Shown: positions 8,777-18,487, counted from the stretch's first letter. The stretch is DNA of 47,406 nt from Victivallales bacterium (GCA_017548425.1 JAFZAB010000077.1:1-47406), one strand, 5' to 3'. The notes: a model not told the origin generated them from the sequence alone. Program-made: numbers and translations.

Positions 8777-9936
8777 CGATGCAAGACACCATTTATTTTG
8801 ACAACAATGCCACCACGGCCGTGGCGCCGGAAGTCGTTGATGCGATGTTGCCGTTTCTGACGACGCTGTACGGCAATCCCTCCAGCATCCATCATTTCGG
8901 CGGACAAGTGATGGCATATGTCGATAAGGCCCGTGAACAACTGGCTAGCCTGCTGGGCGCCGCGCCTTCCGAAATCATCTTCACTTCCTGCGGGACGGAA
9001 TCGGACAACGCCGCCTTGCGGAGCGCCGTCTTCACCCAACCGAAACGCACAAAGATCGTCATCAGCCAGATCGAACATCCCGCTATCCTGAACACTGCCA
9101 AGGATTTGGAACGGAGTGGTGTGACGGTCGCCGTCATTCCAGTGGACGAACATGGACGGCTGGACATGGATTTTGCCAAAGAGGAAATCGACGAAAATAC
9201 CGCGCTCGTTTCCGTGATGTGGGCCAATAATGAAATCGGCAATATATTTCCCGTTCGCGAACTGGCGGAAATGGCCCACGCAAAAGGCGCTCTTTTCCAT
9301 ACCGACGCCGTGCAGGCAGTGGGCAAGGTGCCAATCAATCTCGCCACCGACGGTATTGATTTTCTGAGCCTTTCCGGACATAAGCTCCATGCGCCAAAAG
9401 GCGTTGGAGCACTCTACGTCCGTCGTGGCATCCGTTTCCATCCGTTTGTCATCGGCGGCCATCAGGAAAATGGACGGCGGGCAGGAACGGAAAACGTCGC
9501 GTCGCTCGTCGGTCTGGGCGCGGCCGCTGAATTGGCAAAGGCGAACATGGAAAAGGAAAACACGTTTGTGCGTTCGCTTCGTGACACGCTGGAGCAGGGC
9601 GTGGTGGCTGCGATTAAAGACGTGCGCGTCAATGGCGATGTCGCCAACCGCCTACCCAACACGACGAATATCTCCTTCGAATACATTGAAGGGGAATCGA
9701 TTCTCATGCTGTTGGATCAGTTCGGAATCTGCGCTTCTAGCGGAAGTGCTTGCACGACAGGAAGTTTGGAACCGTCCCATGTTCTTCGCGCGATGGCGCT
9801 TCCCTATACTGCCGCCCATGGCGCGATCCGCTTCAGCTTCTCCCGCTACAACACCATGGATGAAGTGAAATTCACATTGGAGAAGCTTCCGCCAATTATC
9901 GCACGCCTTCGTGAAATCTCGCCATACGGGAAATAA
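8773..9936 (+). CDS. nifS: Cysteine desulfurase NifS
   Basis: A 387-residue class V PLP enzyme that takes sulfur from cysteine and hands it to NifU. Visible features are the N-terminal YFDNNATT, HTDAVQAVGK, the PLP lysine in SGHKLHAPKG (K204), GGHQENGRRAGTEN, and the catalytic loop ASSGSACTTG with C327. Group I (NifS/IscS-like) loop length. It is translationally coupled to nifU by the four-base overlap at 8773-8776. A second Met (MQD) lies two codons in. Confidence 0.93.
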   Translation: MTMQDTIYFDNNATTAVAPEVVDAMLPFLTTLYGNPSSIHHFGGQVMAYVDKAREQLASLLGAAPSEIIFTSCGTESDNAALRSAVFTQPKRTKIVISQIEHPAILNTAKDLERSGVTVAVIPVDEHGRLDMDFAKEEIDENTALVSVMWANNEIGNIFPVRELAEMAHAKGALFHTDAVQAVGKVPINLATDGIDFLSLSGHKLHAPKGVGALYVRRGIRFHPFVIGGHQENGRRAGTENVASLVGLGAAAELAKANMEKENTFVRSLRDTLEQGVVAAIKDVRVNGDVANRLPNTTNISFEYIEGESILMLLDQFGICASSGSACTTGSLEPSHVLRAMALPYTAAHGAIRFSFSRYNTMDEVKFTLEKLPPIIARLREISPYGK

Positions 9937-9984
9937 TGGCGTTGTGATAAAAATATTGTATTGTGCATGTCGGCGTTTTGATGT

Positions 9985-10012
9985 GAGACACGAGACGCGA
10001 GACGTGAACGAC
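9985..10012 (+). repeat. Short 7-bp tandem repeat (GAGACNN)
   Basis: GAGACAC, GAGACGC and GAGACGT follow each other directly, then the degenerate GAACGAC, in the 108-bp gap between nifS and the PHP gene. A microsatellite-like tract of unknown role. Confidence 0.5.
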
Positions 10013-10050
10013 AGAGCTTTTCAAATATCTATTTTATAGAGAGAATGACC

Positions 10051-10848
10051 ATGAAGGTTGTGAACGACTACCACATGCACACGAAGCTTTCACCTTGTTC
10101 AGGGGATCCGGAGGCGACCATCGCCAATTTTGTCCGGATTCTCGCCGAAAGAGGCTTTAAAAGCATCTGCATTACGGATCATTACTGGACACGTCCAGAA
10201 AACATTCTGGAAAACAATCCGGATTTGAAAGGGCCGTTCCCTGAGACACTTAAGCAGATTCTCGAAAACAAGAAAATGGTGGAATCCACTGAATTTCCGA
10301 TGAAGGTGCTCGTCGGCGCGGAAATCGAGACGTATTCTCCCGACTGCATCGGCGGCACGCTTGAATTGAAGGAAATGCTTGATGTCGTGTTACTTCCGAC
10401 CGATCATTTCCATCTCACAAGCATCATCCAGCAGCCCGACGACCATTCATTCGCGGGATGGGGCAAACATATCATGAAATTCTTCATTGCGGGCGCAAAA
10501 AGCCGTGTCGGACACGTTCTGGCCCATCCGTTCGTCCCCATGGGGGAACATCATGAGGCTCCACGGGAAGTTCTGGACACGATTTCCGATGCCGAATTCT
10601 TCGACGCCCTTTCAATCGCCAACGAATATGATAACGCCATCGAAATCAACGGCGGATGTCTTGCAGATCCAGTATTGAACGAGGCTCTTGTCAGACCCTA
10701 CACCATCGCCAAAAAGGCCGGATGCAAATTCACGTTTGGTAGCGATACTCATCGGGTCTCGACGCTGGATCGCTATGACCTCATGGAACGTTTCTGCGAC
10801 ACATGCGGAATCACGGAAGATGACTTGTCTTCCATCATGATTCGATAA
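10051..10848 (+). CDS. PHP-domain metal-dependent phosphoesterase
   Basis: About 265 residues with the PHP (polymerase and histidinol phosphatase) fold. The first metal motif is HMH in NDYHMHTKLS, the second is CITDHYW, and the last is GSDTHRV near the C terminus, with further His in VLAHPF. It probably hydrolyses a phosphomonoester; the substrate is unknown. The frame also has an ATG at 10045, but AGAGAGA (10038-10044) is better spaced for the ATG at 10051. The downstream neighbour is convergent, 35 bp away. Confidence 0.8.
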   Translation: MKVVNDYHMHTKLSPCSGDPEATIANFVRILAERGFKSICITDHYWTRPENILENNPDLKGPFPETLKQILENKKMVESTEFPMKVLVGAEIETYSPDCIGGTLELKEMLDVVLLPTDHFHLTSIIQQPDDHSFAGWGKHIMKFFIAGAKSRVGHVLAHPFVPMGEHHEAPREVLDTISDAEFFDALSIANEYDNAIEINGGCLADPVLNEALVRPYTIAKKAGCKFTFGSDTHRVSTLDRYDLMERFCDTCGITEDDLSSIMIR

Positions 10849-10883
10849 GCGCAAACTGCATCAATCCTCTGGTGGGGAGTTGG

Positions 10884-11756
10884 TTACAGATTCAGGAGTC
10901 TGGTGATGTTTCCGCGGGCGATCTTTTCAAATGCCGTGTCGGAGAGCAGTCCTTTTTTGTTCAGATCTTGCAAGAAGCCAGCCAATGGAAGTTTCTGCTC
11001 TGCATAGCAGATATCCGTTCCAAAGCATAGCTTGTCCTGAAATTCGTTGAGGAATTTCACGGCGTAGTCCGGATCCCTTGCCAATGCATTATAACCGCTT
11101 GTGGCGGACAAGTCTCCCCATATGTTCGGATATTTTCTAAGTAGTTTGACGGCCGCGCCTTCTGCACGAATCGGATATTTGGGATAGGTTCCTTTGTCTT
11201 CTGACTTGTCCAAAGTACTGATTTCCGACCAGAAGGCGACGCCATGCCCGAAAATTGTAAGTTTGGGGAATTGGTTAAGGCAGAATTCGAGCTCCGGCAG
11301 ACCGGGCTGGTCAACGAGTCCGTAACCGAAGCCAAGGCGCGTATTGACGTCGAAAATCAACGGAAAGCCGAAAGCCTCCAATTGACGGAAAAGGTTCAGT
11401 ACTTTGGGATCTTTGAAGGACATGTTCGGCATGAATTCTCCGACGCCTTTGTAGCCATGCTCTTTGTACCATGAAAGCCATGGCGTGAAATCGCTTTGTT
11501 CGCTGTTGTGGATGCCTCTCGGATCAATATTGCAGAAAGGGATGAAACGGTCGGGATATTTTCGGCAGATTTCCAATACTTCCTGATTCGACTGCGGCAG
11601 GTATTCCTCCGGCCCGATAAGCGGCAGGATGATTCCCTTGTCGATGCCCAGTTCGTCATATCGCTTCAGCACTTGTTCGGGCGTGCAGAACTGCGTCCTG
11701 CCATCCTGCGGCGGGCAGGGATACAGATACATATGCGCGTGAATATCGATAAACAT
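10884..11756 (-). CDS. Amidohydrolase-2 family TIM-barrel hydrolase
   Basis: About 290 residues. The metal-binding HxH motif sits at the very start (MFIDIHAHMYLY, H6 and H8). FGHGVAFW mid-protein and CFGTDICYAE near the end follow the amidohydrolase-2 (PF04909) layout, with the C-terminal Asp as the metal/catalytic residue. Members hydrolyse or decarboxylate cyclic or aromatic substrates and some sugar lactones; the substrate here is unknown. I place the start at 11756, which has AAAGGAAC upstream, not at 11840, because the catalytic strand begins right there. It lies 138 bp downstream of the esterase gene and may share its transcript. Confidence 0.8.
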   Translation of the reverse strand: MFIDIHAHMYLYPCPPQDGRTQFCTPEQVLKRYDELGIDKGIILPLIGPEEYLPQSNQEVLEICRKYPDRFIPFCNIDPRGIHNSEQSDFTPWLSWYKEHGYKGVGEFMPNMSFKDPKVLNLFRQLEAFGFPLIFDVNTRLGFGYGLVDQPGLPELEFCLNQFPKLTIFGHGVAFWSEISTLDKSEDKGTYPKYPIRAEGAAVKLLRKYPNIWGDLSATSGYNALARDPDYAVKFLNEFQDKLCFGTDICYAEQKLPLAGFLQDLNKKGLLSDTAFEKIARGNITRLLNL

Positions 11757-11894
11757 CTTGTTCCTTTTCTTCCCTTTGGGGACGTTTCTGTTGTCTGGAA
11801 TATTCAGAGCCGCGAATTGCGTACCCGCGTTATTTCCCATGATAATCGAGTCGCATTCCGTATGCCCGTGAGAAGTGGACGTCTGAATTTGTCT

Positions 11895-13223
11895 TCACGG
11901 ATTCAAGTTCTTGTTTTCAAAGAACTCTTTCAACCGTTGCTGCGCCCTGAAATCAACCGTGGTGCCATAGTGTCCGGTGCGCGGATTGGAGGTCATGACC
12001 TTTTTAACGCCGGCGGGAACGTTGTTATATGCGGAATAGACGTTTGACGGAGTGCAGACTTCATCGGCGAAGCCAGTGCAGAAGTAGCATTCGCACTTGA
12101 TTCTTGCAGCGAAATTCACCACATCGCAGTATGGAACCGCCTTTCGCATCTCCTGCGTTATCCATGAGTCCGGCTGCCAATGGAAAGGCAACCCACGTTT
12201 GCGTCCCCCAAAATCCGCATTGTATCCGATATTGCTTGGCGTATGGATGAAGGCAAGTGTGATTTGCGGATCCAGTGCAGTGACAGCGGTGGCCTGCGCG
12301 CCGGCAAGGCTTCCGCCACCGGCCAAGAAGTCTTTTCCGTTCCATTCAGGACGAGTCTTCAAATAATCTGCCGCACGCATCGCCCTGACGAAGACTTCCC
12401 GATAGAAGAAGGCATCCCGTCCATCCGCCGCAGACTTCCATGCCTGAATCTTTTTGCAATTTTCATCATAATACTGTTTGTCGCGGTTAACATCAAAGCC
12501 GTGCCACGTCGCAATCATTGCCACCGAACCACGCGCCGCCATATTCAGCACCGCGCTTTGGTAGGCATCGCCATCAACACCATCAAGGAACGTGAGATAG
12601 ATTGGGAGGCTTTTGGGCTTCGCGTTCACAGGAACGGCGAGATATGCCGTCACGGGATTCGAGACTCCTGCATCAAGTTTGACGGTGAAAAGATCAATGC
12701 CCTCCCTTCCAGAAGCGATTTTTTCGAGCCTTGGATTCATCGGCACTTTGTCCAGCTTGGCACGCTCGTTTTTCCAGAACTCATCGAAATCGGCGGGACA
12801 TTCGTCGGCTGCGCGAATCTCCTCCGGAGCAATCATGGCGCCGATTTCAGCAACCAGTTTTCCTTTGCCCTGCGGATTTTTAGGAGAGGGATTGACAACC
12901 TCCGCCCCATTGGAATCAATCACCTGGAAGACAAAGTATATCCAGCCCGGTTTGTCGCTTTTAAATGTCACCCTGAAGGGCTTGCCATCACATGGAAACT
13001 CCTGCGTTGCAACATCCTTTAGAGACTCCCAGCGGGTAATGGCACGAAGTTTGAATTCCTGCGCAGGCTTGTCCGCATTCAGCAGGGTGCCCGTGACAAC
13101 AATCTCTTCCCCGCGCTTGTAAATGCCATCCGCATGATTCAGCTCGAAATCATGGATTTTGAACTCACCTGCAAAAATACTGCCTACCATTGCCATTCCA
13201 ATTACCAACAGCTTCTTGAACAT
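11895..13223 (-). CDS. Secreted acetyl xylan esterase / cephalosporin-C-deacetylase-like hydrolase (AXE1)
   Basis: About 442 residues. The N-terminal signal peptide (MFKKLLVIGMAMVGSIFAGE) is followed by a beta-sandwich-like region to about residue 130 and an alpha/beta hydrolase of the AXE1 family. The likely triad is Ser in GGGSLAGAQA (about 305), Asp in GFADEVCTP (about 387) and His in TGHYGT (about 418). The nucleophile elbow is GGSLAG rather than the common GxSQGG. It probably removes acetyl groups from plant or host polysaccharides outside the cytoplasm. ATG 13223 has AAGGAAAT upstream; 13250 is less likely. The GH20-like gene ends 32 bp upstream, so the two form an operon. Confidence 0.82.
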   Translation of the reverse strand: MFKKLLVIGMAMVGSIFAGEFKIHDFELNHADGIYKRGEEIVVTGTLLNADKPAQEFKLRAITRWESLKDVATQEFPCDGKPFRVTFKSDKPGWIYFVFQVIDSNGAEVVNPSPKNPQGKGKLVAEIGAMIAPEEIRAADECPADFDEFWKNERAKLDKVPMNPRLEKIASGREGIDLFTVKLDAGVSNPVTAYLAVPVNAKPKSLPIYLTFLDGVDGDAYQSAVLNMAARGSVAMIATWHGFDVNRDKQYYDENCKKIQAWKSAADGRDAFFYREVFVRAMRAADYLKTRPEWNGKDFLAGGGSLAGAQATAVTALDPQITLAFIHTPSNIGYNADFGGRKRGLPFHWQPDSWITQEMRKAVPYCDVVNFAARIKCECYFCTGFADEVCTPSNVYSAYNNVPAGVKKVMTSNPRTGHYGTTVDFRAQQRLKEFFENKNLNP

Positions 13224-13255
13224 GATATTTCCTTGCATTATATATTGCATCTTAA

Positions 13256-15907
13256 TTATTTGGCGCGATCAGTCATGTTGATGCGGCAGGGCAGCACACC
13301 GTCGCCGTAGCATACATCACTCATGCGGATGGAGACAGCCCCTTCCCATTCCTGCATGAAGAAGCGGATGCTGAACATCTCCGCCTGATCGGGGGCGATT
13401 CCGCCGCCAGAGGGGGAGAAACGATGACGCGGAACACATGCCGTGTACCACTTGTCATCCACATCGACATAGAAACCAGTTGCCCCAAGGTACTTGGTCA
13501 CCGCCTTGTTCGTTACATAGCAGTCGGGCCTGAAGATGGCCAGCGGTTTACTTACCTTGAAATCAAAAATGATGCTCTCGAAATCCTGTGGATTCTCGAC
13601 TGGAATGTCCGCCAACGTGCGGGAAAGATATTTGCAATCCTTTGCACGAAGCTCAAAGACCTCTCCTCGCTCCAAATCATGCACCGTCCCGTATTCAAAC
13701 TTGCCGACACCTTGCCCTTGCGCTCTCGTCCCTTCGGGAATGCCGCCGTTGAAACTCACCATGGGGTGACGCTGCACAGGAGTCCGCTGTGCAGGAGGGG
13801 CGATCGTCATCACGCCTGTCGCCCCAGTCGGGCTACCACCCGCATCGGAGAGCGAACATGCAAGCAGCATCGGCGAGATGAAGGTGTCGCCTTTCGATGA
13901 GAGGATGATTTCCTTTATTTCCTTCTGCGGATGCGGGTTGCGCCAATCAATGGCACTCAGCGTGAAAAGAGAGCCGTTACGGTCGTTTCCGCGTGCCACA
14001 AGGCGGCTGCAATTGGTGCCGACACTGCTGTTCCAATCGTTGATGTTGCGTCGGAAAGTCAGAGGCAGCTCCTCCGCAGTGCCATCGGCATAGACAAAGT
14101 TCAAGGCACCGATGTCAATGAATTTCAGCGCATAGACACTGGTCTGCAAGGCAAAGGTGTTGAACGCCGCCGCAGTCAGGAGGAAACTCGCCCCCGTTGC
14201 CGTGGTGTTCACGGGAAGCACCACCGGCTCTTTCGCGAAGCCGTCGTATTTGCAGCCCGACAGCACAATGGCTAGTGGCGAACCGTCCTTCAGCTTGAGT
14301 TCGAATTTCGCGCGGTCGTTGGCGGCAATGCGCTTGAGTTCCACAGCCGTTTCGACATCGAATTCGGGAAACACTGGGTCGGCGGCGAGAGCTCGGTTCA
14401 ACGCGCCGACAAGCGGCAACGGCGACGCTGTACCGCGGAATGCTTCGGGAAGCGGACCGTCGAGCAATTCACGCAACAACACAGCGCAATCCATAGGAAT
14501 CTGGCTGAAGGGCACGTCATGCGTGTTCCAGCAATAGTTCGCCTGAGCGATGGTGGAAGGATAAAATGCTGGCATAGCGCGTCTTGCAGACCAGTCCAAC
14601 GTTGGCGGAACTCCTGACCAATAAGTCAGAATGTTGCCCAATGCATTCATTTTGCCTGCGAGAATTGGCAGCCGCCAGCTGTTGCCCAAATCAATGGCGT
14701 AGGACATGTACAGGAGATTGCTGAAGCCTGCGTTGCGGATTTTCTTGCAGATTGCATTGGAGGGGCGGTGCCAGTATTCCCACGAATTGACGATTGTGTC
14801 CTGCCCAAGGGCATCCAGCACTCCGCAGATGTCAAGTCCCTTTTGTTCAGATGGTTCGGCACATCCGAAGAACTGGTCCTGATAGACTATCGGAATGATG
14901 CCGCGCTCGTCGAGAATCTTCTTGATTGGCATCAGGTGGTTCCGCAGCAACTGCTCCACATTCGCAGCTTTGCACTTGGGGCATGAGGGGAAGCCCGAAA
15001 GTTCAATCTCATCCAATGTGATATGGAAATACTGCGGTTTGATGAAATCGGCGGTCTCGCGGATGCACTTCTCAATCAATGGCTGCACCTTCGGGTTGGA
15101 AAGGCAATAGGCGCCCCGTTTCCCTTCTTGCATGTCCTCCCATTCGGGATGGTTCATGAGCGCATATCCTTTGACCAACGGCATATAGGGAATGACATCC
15201 ATATAGTTGCGTCTCGCCGCCGCGAGAATCTTTTCAACGTCCTCACGAGTGAACGTGGCCTGTCGTTTTGTAAAAGGAGAGTTCTCGTATGGGAAATTGT
15301 CCCCGAATTCCACCACTAGCGTGTTGTACTTCAACATGCCCAGCACATCGATGACATGGCAGACGCGATTCACATCGAACAAGGGGGCACTCCAGCATTT
15401 GGCGAGTTGCAAAAACAGCCCGCGCATCTGCAAATCCGGCCAATCCGTAATCGTGCAGCATGGGATTGTCTCCACCGACTCCCGATGGCGGAGCAACATG
15501 TTCAAGGTCTGCATGCCGTTGTAAAGACCGTGCATATCGTGGCCTTTGACAGTAATTCCTTTGGATGTGACCGCAAATGTGTAGCCTTCCTTCGATTTTG
15601 GAACACCCACGTTTGTAATTTCAAAACGGCAAAGCTCCTTTTCACCAACGTTCTTCGTGCGTTCCACGATGCCACCGTCCATCGTTTCCGCATAGACCTT
15701 GGCAAGCGGCGCCATGTCGAGCTCTTGCGGCGCGGCAACTGTCAGCTTCTTAGGCAGTGAAAATTCGCCAGAGTGGACTTCCAGTTCACGAGGCTGCGGC
15801 ACAATCAGCGGGAAGCCGTTGCGTGTGTGTCCTATCGACACTGCATCAGCCAAAACACATTTTGCACCAATAAGCGCAGACAGCAGAATTATGGTCATTT
15901 CTTTCAT
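13256..15907 (-). CDS. Secreted GH20-like beta-N-acetylhexosaminidase
   Basis: About 883 residues with a signal peptide (MKEMTIILLSALIGAK, then cleavage near ADA). A GH20b-like N-terminal domain runs to about 150. The TIM barrel starts at WPDLQMRGLFLQLAKC. The acidic pair expected of GH20 is found in FHITLDEIELSGF (D-E near 299-300), but the usual HxGGDE is replaced by HITLDE. About 400 residues of beta-rich sequence follow, ending in a region like a carbohydrate-binding domain. It likely trims N-acetylhexosamine from glycans and pairs with the esterase downstream. The start (15907 or 15919) is ambiguous because neither has a clear ribosome site. Confidence 0.78.
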   Translation of the reverse strand: MKEMTIILLSALIGAKCVLADAVSIGHTRNGFPLIVPQPRELEVHSGEFSLPKKLTVAAPQELDMAPLAKVYAETMDGGIVERTKNVGEKELCRFEITNVGVPKSKEGYTFAVTSKGITVKGHDMHGLYNGMQTLNMLLRHRESVETIPCCTITDWPDLQMRGLFLQLAKCWSAPLFDVNRVCHVIDVLGMLKYNTLVVEFGDNFPYENSPFTKRQATFTREDVEKILAAARRNYMDVIPYMPLVKGYALMNHPEWEDMQEGKRGAYCLSNPKVQPLIEKCIRETADFIKPQYFHITLDEIELSGFPSCPKCKAANVEQLLRNHLMPIKKILDERGIIPIVYQDQFFGCAEPSEQKGLDICGVLDALGQDTIVNSWEYWHRPSNAICKKIRNAGFSNLLYMSYAIDLGNSWRLPILAGKMNALGNILTYWSGVPPTLDWSARRAMPAFYPSTIAQANYCWNTHDVPFSQIPMDCAVLLRELLDGPLPEAFRGTASPLPLVGALNRALAADPVFPEFDVETAVELKRIAANDRAKFELKLKDGSPLAIVLSGCKYDGFAKEPVVLPVNTTATGASFLLTAAAFNTFALQTSVYALKFIDIGALNFVYADGTAEELPLTFRRNINDWNSSVGTNCSRLVARGNDRNGSLFTLSAIDWRNPHPQKEIKEIILSSKGDTFISPMLLACSLSDAGGSPTGATGVMTIAPPAQRTPVQRHPMVSFNGGIPEGTRAQGQGVGKFEYGTVHDLERGEVFELRAKDCKYLSRTLADIPVENPQDFESIIFDFKVSKPLAIFRPDCYVTNKAVTKYLGATGFYVDVDDKWYTACVPRHRFSPSGGGIAPDQAEMFSIRFFMQEWEGAVSIRMSDVCYGDGVLPCRINMTDRAK

Positions 15908-16130
15908 ATCCACATCCACAATAGTTCATCAATTCTATGTATAAATACCTCTCACTATTTTCAAGAGGCTGTTCATTTTCCATAATATACTCACATAAAC
16001 AGAAGTTGCATAATCCAGACAAGTTCGACGTACATGTCAACAGGTTTCTTCAAAAAGTCGTGCTGTGCTGTCATTGAAGAGCCTGAGCAGAACCCACAAA
16101 ATTTGAATTGCGCCCCAAAGGAGAAAAACG

Positions 16131-16253
16131 ATGGAAATTACTGAAATAAAACGCTGGATTTCTTCACGAAAAAGGGATAGTCGCACTCTTTTTTTCAACT
16201 GGATGTTACCATGGGGATGTTTGCGCCATTGGCGTCCATGTGTATATTATTGA
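16131..16253 (+). CDS. Possible 40-codon small ORF
   Basis: An ATG at 16131 preceded by AAAGGAG with 7-nt spacing opens a 40-residue frame, Trp- and Arg-rich (MEITEIKRWI...), ending in TGA at 16251. No family is recognised. It lies in the 400-bp gap before the serine hydrolase. It could be a leader peptide or a chance frame; the ribosome site is the only support. The rest of the gap (15920-16309) holds nothing I can name. Confidence 0.22.
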   Translation: MEITEIKRWISSRKRDSRTLFFNWMLPWGCLRHWRPCVYY

Positions 16254-16309
16254 GCAACGAAATTGAAGACGTCCAGCGGAAAAAATAAAACCAACCCAAG
16301 GAGTAAAAG

Positions 16310-17536
16310 ATGAAAAAGATGATTTTGTTTGCGGCATTGTCCTTTTTGATCGCGGGCTGCTGCAGTGTCAAGAATTGTGAAACCAGTTGCGTGAAGGATT
16401 CTGGTACGACATTCGCGAAGGATGCCTTGCAGAAGTATGTCGATTCCAAAGAGATACCAGGCGCGATCTGCGTCTATTACAATGATGGTGTCCAGGAGAC
16501 TGCCTGCATAGGTTATGCGGATGCACGGTCGCAACGCCCGATCACGATTGACGATCATTACATGCAGTGCTCGCAGACGAAGGGCTTCTGCGGCGTGACC
16601 ATCGCCATTCTTGTTGAAGAGGGGAAGCTGTCGCTCGACGATCCTGTGTCGAAATACCTTCCTGAGTTCAAGGACCTGTGGGTGCGCCAGTCGAACAAGG
16701 ATGGCGTGCAGACGCTTGTCAAGGCGAACAATGTTCTCACGGTGAGAATGGTCATGAATCACACGGGCGGCTTCGGCTTCGAGCTCCCGAACTTTACGGC
16801 GATGGGCGGCTGGTCCCGCAGAATGCCATTGCGCTCCGTGGCGGCGACGGCGGCGTCGCAACCGATTGGCTTCGAACCAGGCACGAAGGCGCAGTATTCC
16901 AATGTCGGCATTGACATCGGCGCGGCTGTCGTTGAAGTGGTCACCGGCAAACGTTGGGAAACGTTCCTCAAAGAGCGCGTTCTGGATCCACTCGGCATGA
17001 AGGACACGACTTTCTGGCCGACCGATGCGCAACTTGCAAACAAGATTGAGATTTACAGTGTCAAGCCTGGCGAAGAAGCCAAATGGGTTGAGCAGAATTC
17101 AGCGATGCAACGTCCTTACGGCGATGACCGTGTGTTCCCGTCGGCGGGTGCTGGGCTCTGGACGACTGTTCGCGATCAGCTCAAATTCTACAAGATGCTG
17201 ATGAACCTCGGCGTCGGCGAGAATGGCGTACGGATTCTGAAGGAAGAGACCGTCAAATCGATTCTCGCCGTCTCGACGCGTCCGAAAGGTCTGGGCGGCT
17301 ATTCTCTTGGTCTTTCGGCTCCGGAGACCGATGCCGAAGACCAGTGGTTCGGCCATGGCGGCGCCTGGGCGACCAATTGCGTTGTCAATTGGCACAAACG
17401 TCAGTTGAAGCTGATTGCCGTGCAGTTTGTCAATGCCCCCGGCAAATTCACGGGCGCCTTCAATGAAGGGGCTGACAAGTTCTTCAAAACCCAAATTGAC
17501 AAATCCACGGACGAATATTCGGGAAGAATGAAATAA
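16310..17536 (+). CDS. Beta-lactamase-fold serine hydrolase (class C / esterase type), lipoprotein
   Basis: A 408-residue protein with a lipoprotein signal (LIAGC, C17). The penicillin-binding/class C fold motifs are present: SxxK as SQTK (S88-K91), YxN as YSN (Y196-N198), and HGG (349-351) in place of KTG. Proteins with HGG are often esterases or D-aminopeptidases rather than true beta-lactamases, so resistance should not be assumed. The start ATG has AAGGAG upstream. It is monocistronic, followed by a strong terminator at 17608. Confidence 0.85.
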   Translation: MKKMILFAALSFLIAGCCSVKNCETSCVKDSGTTFAKDALQKYVDSKEIPGAICVYYNDGVQETACIGYADARSQRPITIDDHYMQCSQTKGFCGVTIAILVEEGKLSLDDPVSKYLPEFKDLWVRQSNKDGVQTLVKANNVLTVRMVMNHTGGFGFELPNFTAMGGWSRRMPLRSVAATAASQPIGFEPGTKAQYSNVGIDIGAAVVEVVTGKRWETFLKERVLDPLGMKDTTFWPTDAQLANKIEIYSVKPGEEAKWVEQNSAMQRPYGDDRVFPSAGAGLWTTVRDQLKFYKMLMNLGVGENGVRILKEETVKSILAVSTRPKGLGGYSLGLSAPETDAEDQWFGHGGAWATNCVVNWHKRQLKLIAVQFVNAPGKFTGAFNEGADKFFKTQIDKSTDEYSGRMK

Positions 17537-17607
17537 CCCTATGCAGAATGCTCATGCTTGAAATAAGCGACTATAGCAGAGCCATTTATATCACATAGCT
17601 CATATCT

Positions 17608-17651
17608 GGGGCTGTTGCAAAAACTCAAAAGGAAAGCAACGGCCCCTTTTT
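17608..17651 (+). terminator. Rho-independent terminator
   Basis: GGGGCTGTTGC (17608-17618) pairs with GCAACGGCCCC (17636-17646) with one G-U, around a 17-nt A-rich loop, followed by T5. It ends the serine hydrolase transcript just before the PNPOx-like gene. Confidence 0.88.
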
Positions 17652-17704
17652 ACATCCTGCATATAATGTATGAAAGACGTTTCTTGTGAACTTCTGGAGG
17701 AAAA

Positions 17705-18124
17705 ATGATTTGCGATCTGCAAAAGACAGTTGGCGCTTTGATAGACAAATGCTCCATTGCGCAACTTTGCTATCTTGACAAGGATGGTTTTCCCGTCACA
17801 CGCGCCATGTTGCAACCACGTGAACGGCACGACCTTCGGGAGTTCTATTTCACGACCAACACTTCCAGTGAGAAAGTGAGTGCACTAAGGAACAATCCGA
17901 AAGCCAGCATATATTTTGTTGATAGGCGTTTTTTCCGAGGCGTCAGCCTGGCAGGCGTCGCCGAGATTCTGGAGGATGCCGCCACAAAAGAACGAATCTG
18001 GCGGGACGGCGATGAACAGTATTACAGTAAAGGCGTCACTGATCCGGACTACTGTGTCATCAAAATCACCGTCCAGAAAATCCGCTATTATTCCAACTTC
18101 AAATCAACGGACTTTGCCGTGTAG
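17705..18124 (+). CDS. Pyridoxamine 5'-phosphate oxidase-like FMN-binding protein
   Basis: A 139-residue split-barrel flavoprotein of the general-stress-protein-26 type. Typical blocks are AQLCYLDKDGFPVTRAM, FYFTTNTSSEKVSAL, NPKASIYFVD and a C-terminal IKITVQKIRYY strand. It probably binds FMN or F420-like cofactors and reduces an unknown substrate; it lacks the features of true PdxH. TCTGGAGG lies eight bases before the ATG. It is a stand-alone gene after a terminator. Confidence 0.8.
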   Translation: MICDLQKTVGALIDKCSIAQLCYLDKDGFPVTRAMLQPRERHDLREFYFTTNTSSEKVSALRNNPKASIYFVDRRFFRGVSLAGVAEILEDAATKERIWRDGDEQYYSKGVTDPDYCVIKITVQKIRYYSNFKSTDFAV

Positions 18125-18226
18125 ATTATTGAAAATACATAAAGGTAAAATGTTGGAAAAAATCGAGTTCAGGCATTATGCTAAAATAAGGATATGAATA
18201 GATTATTGACTTAAAAGTTCGTTAAG

Positions 18227-18487
18227 ATGGACGTAGAGAAAAACAAATTGATTACAGAGGATACCGTATCGTCAAATCATATTGAACGGCGCATTATAAC
18301 GTTGCGAGGTGTTCATGTTATGCTTGATCGTGACTTGGCTGAACTATATGGTGTCTCCGTGAAGCGTCTCAATGAACAAGTCAGTCACAATATCGACCGC
18401 TTCCCTGAACGTTTTATGTTTCAACTTGATACAAAAGAGTTTACAGACTTGAAGTCGCAAATTGCGACTTCAAGTGCAAATGACTGA
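18227..18487 (+). pseudogene. Truncated ORF6N-domain protein
   Basis: 86 residues matching the start of ORF6N (KilA-N-like) DNA-binding proteins: RRIITLRGVHVMLDRDLAELYGVSVKRLNEQV, then FPERFMFQL (quoted in part). Full-length relatives continue with a WGGRRKLPYAF-type segment; here the frame ends right after DLKSQIATSSAND. The RhuM fragment starts inside its last codons. It is probably a relic of a phage or mobile element and no longer a complete regulator. Confidence 0.7.

Noticed and set aside
16310..17536. Reading the serine hydrolase as an antibiotic-resistance beta-lactamase
   Set aside because: The third motif is HGG, not KTG, and the protein is a lipoprotein among polysaccharide enzymes; an esterase or peptidase role is at least as likely.
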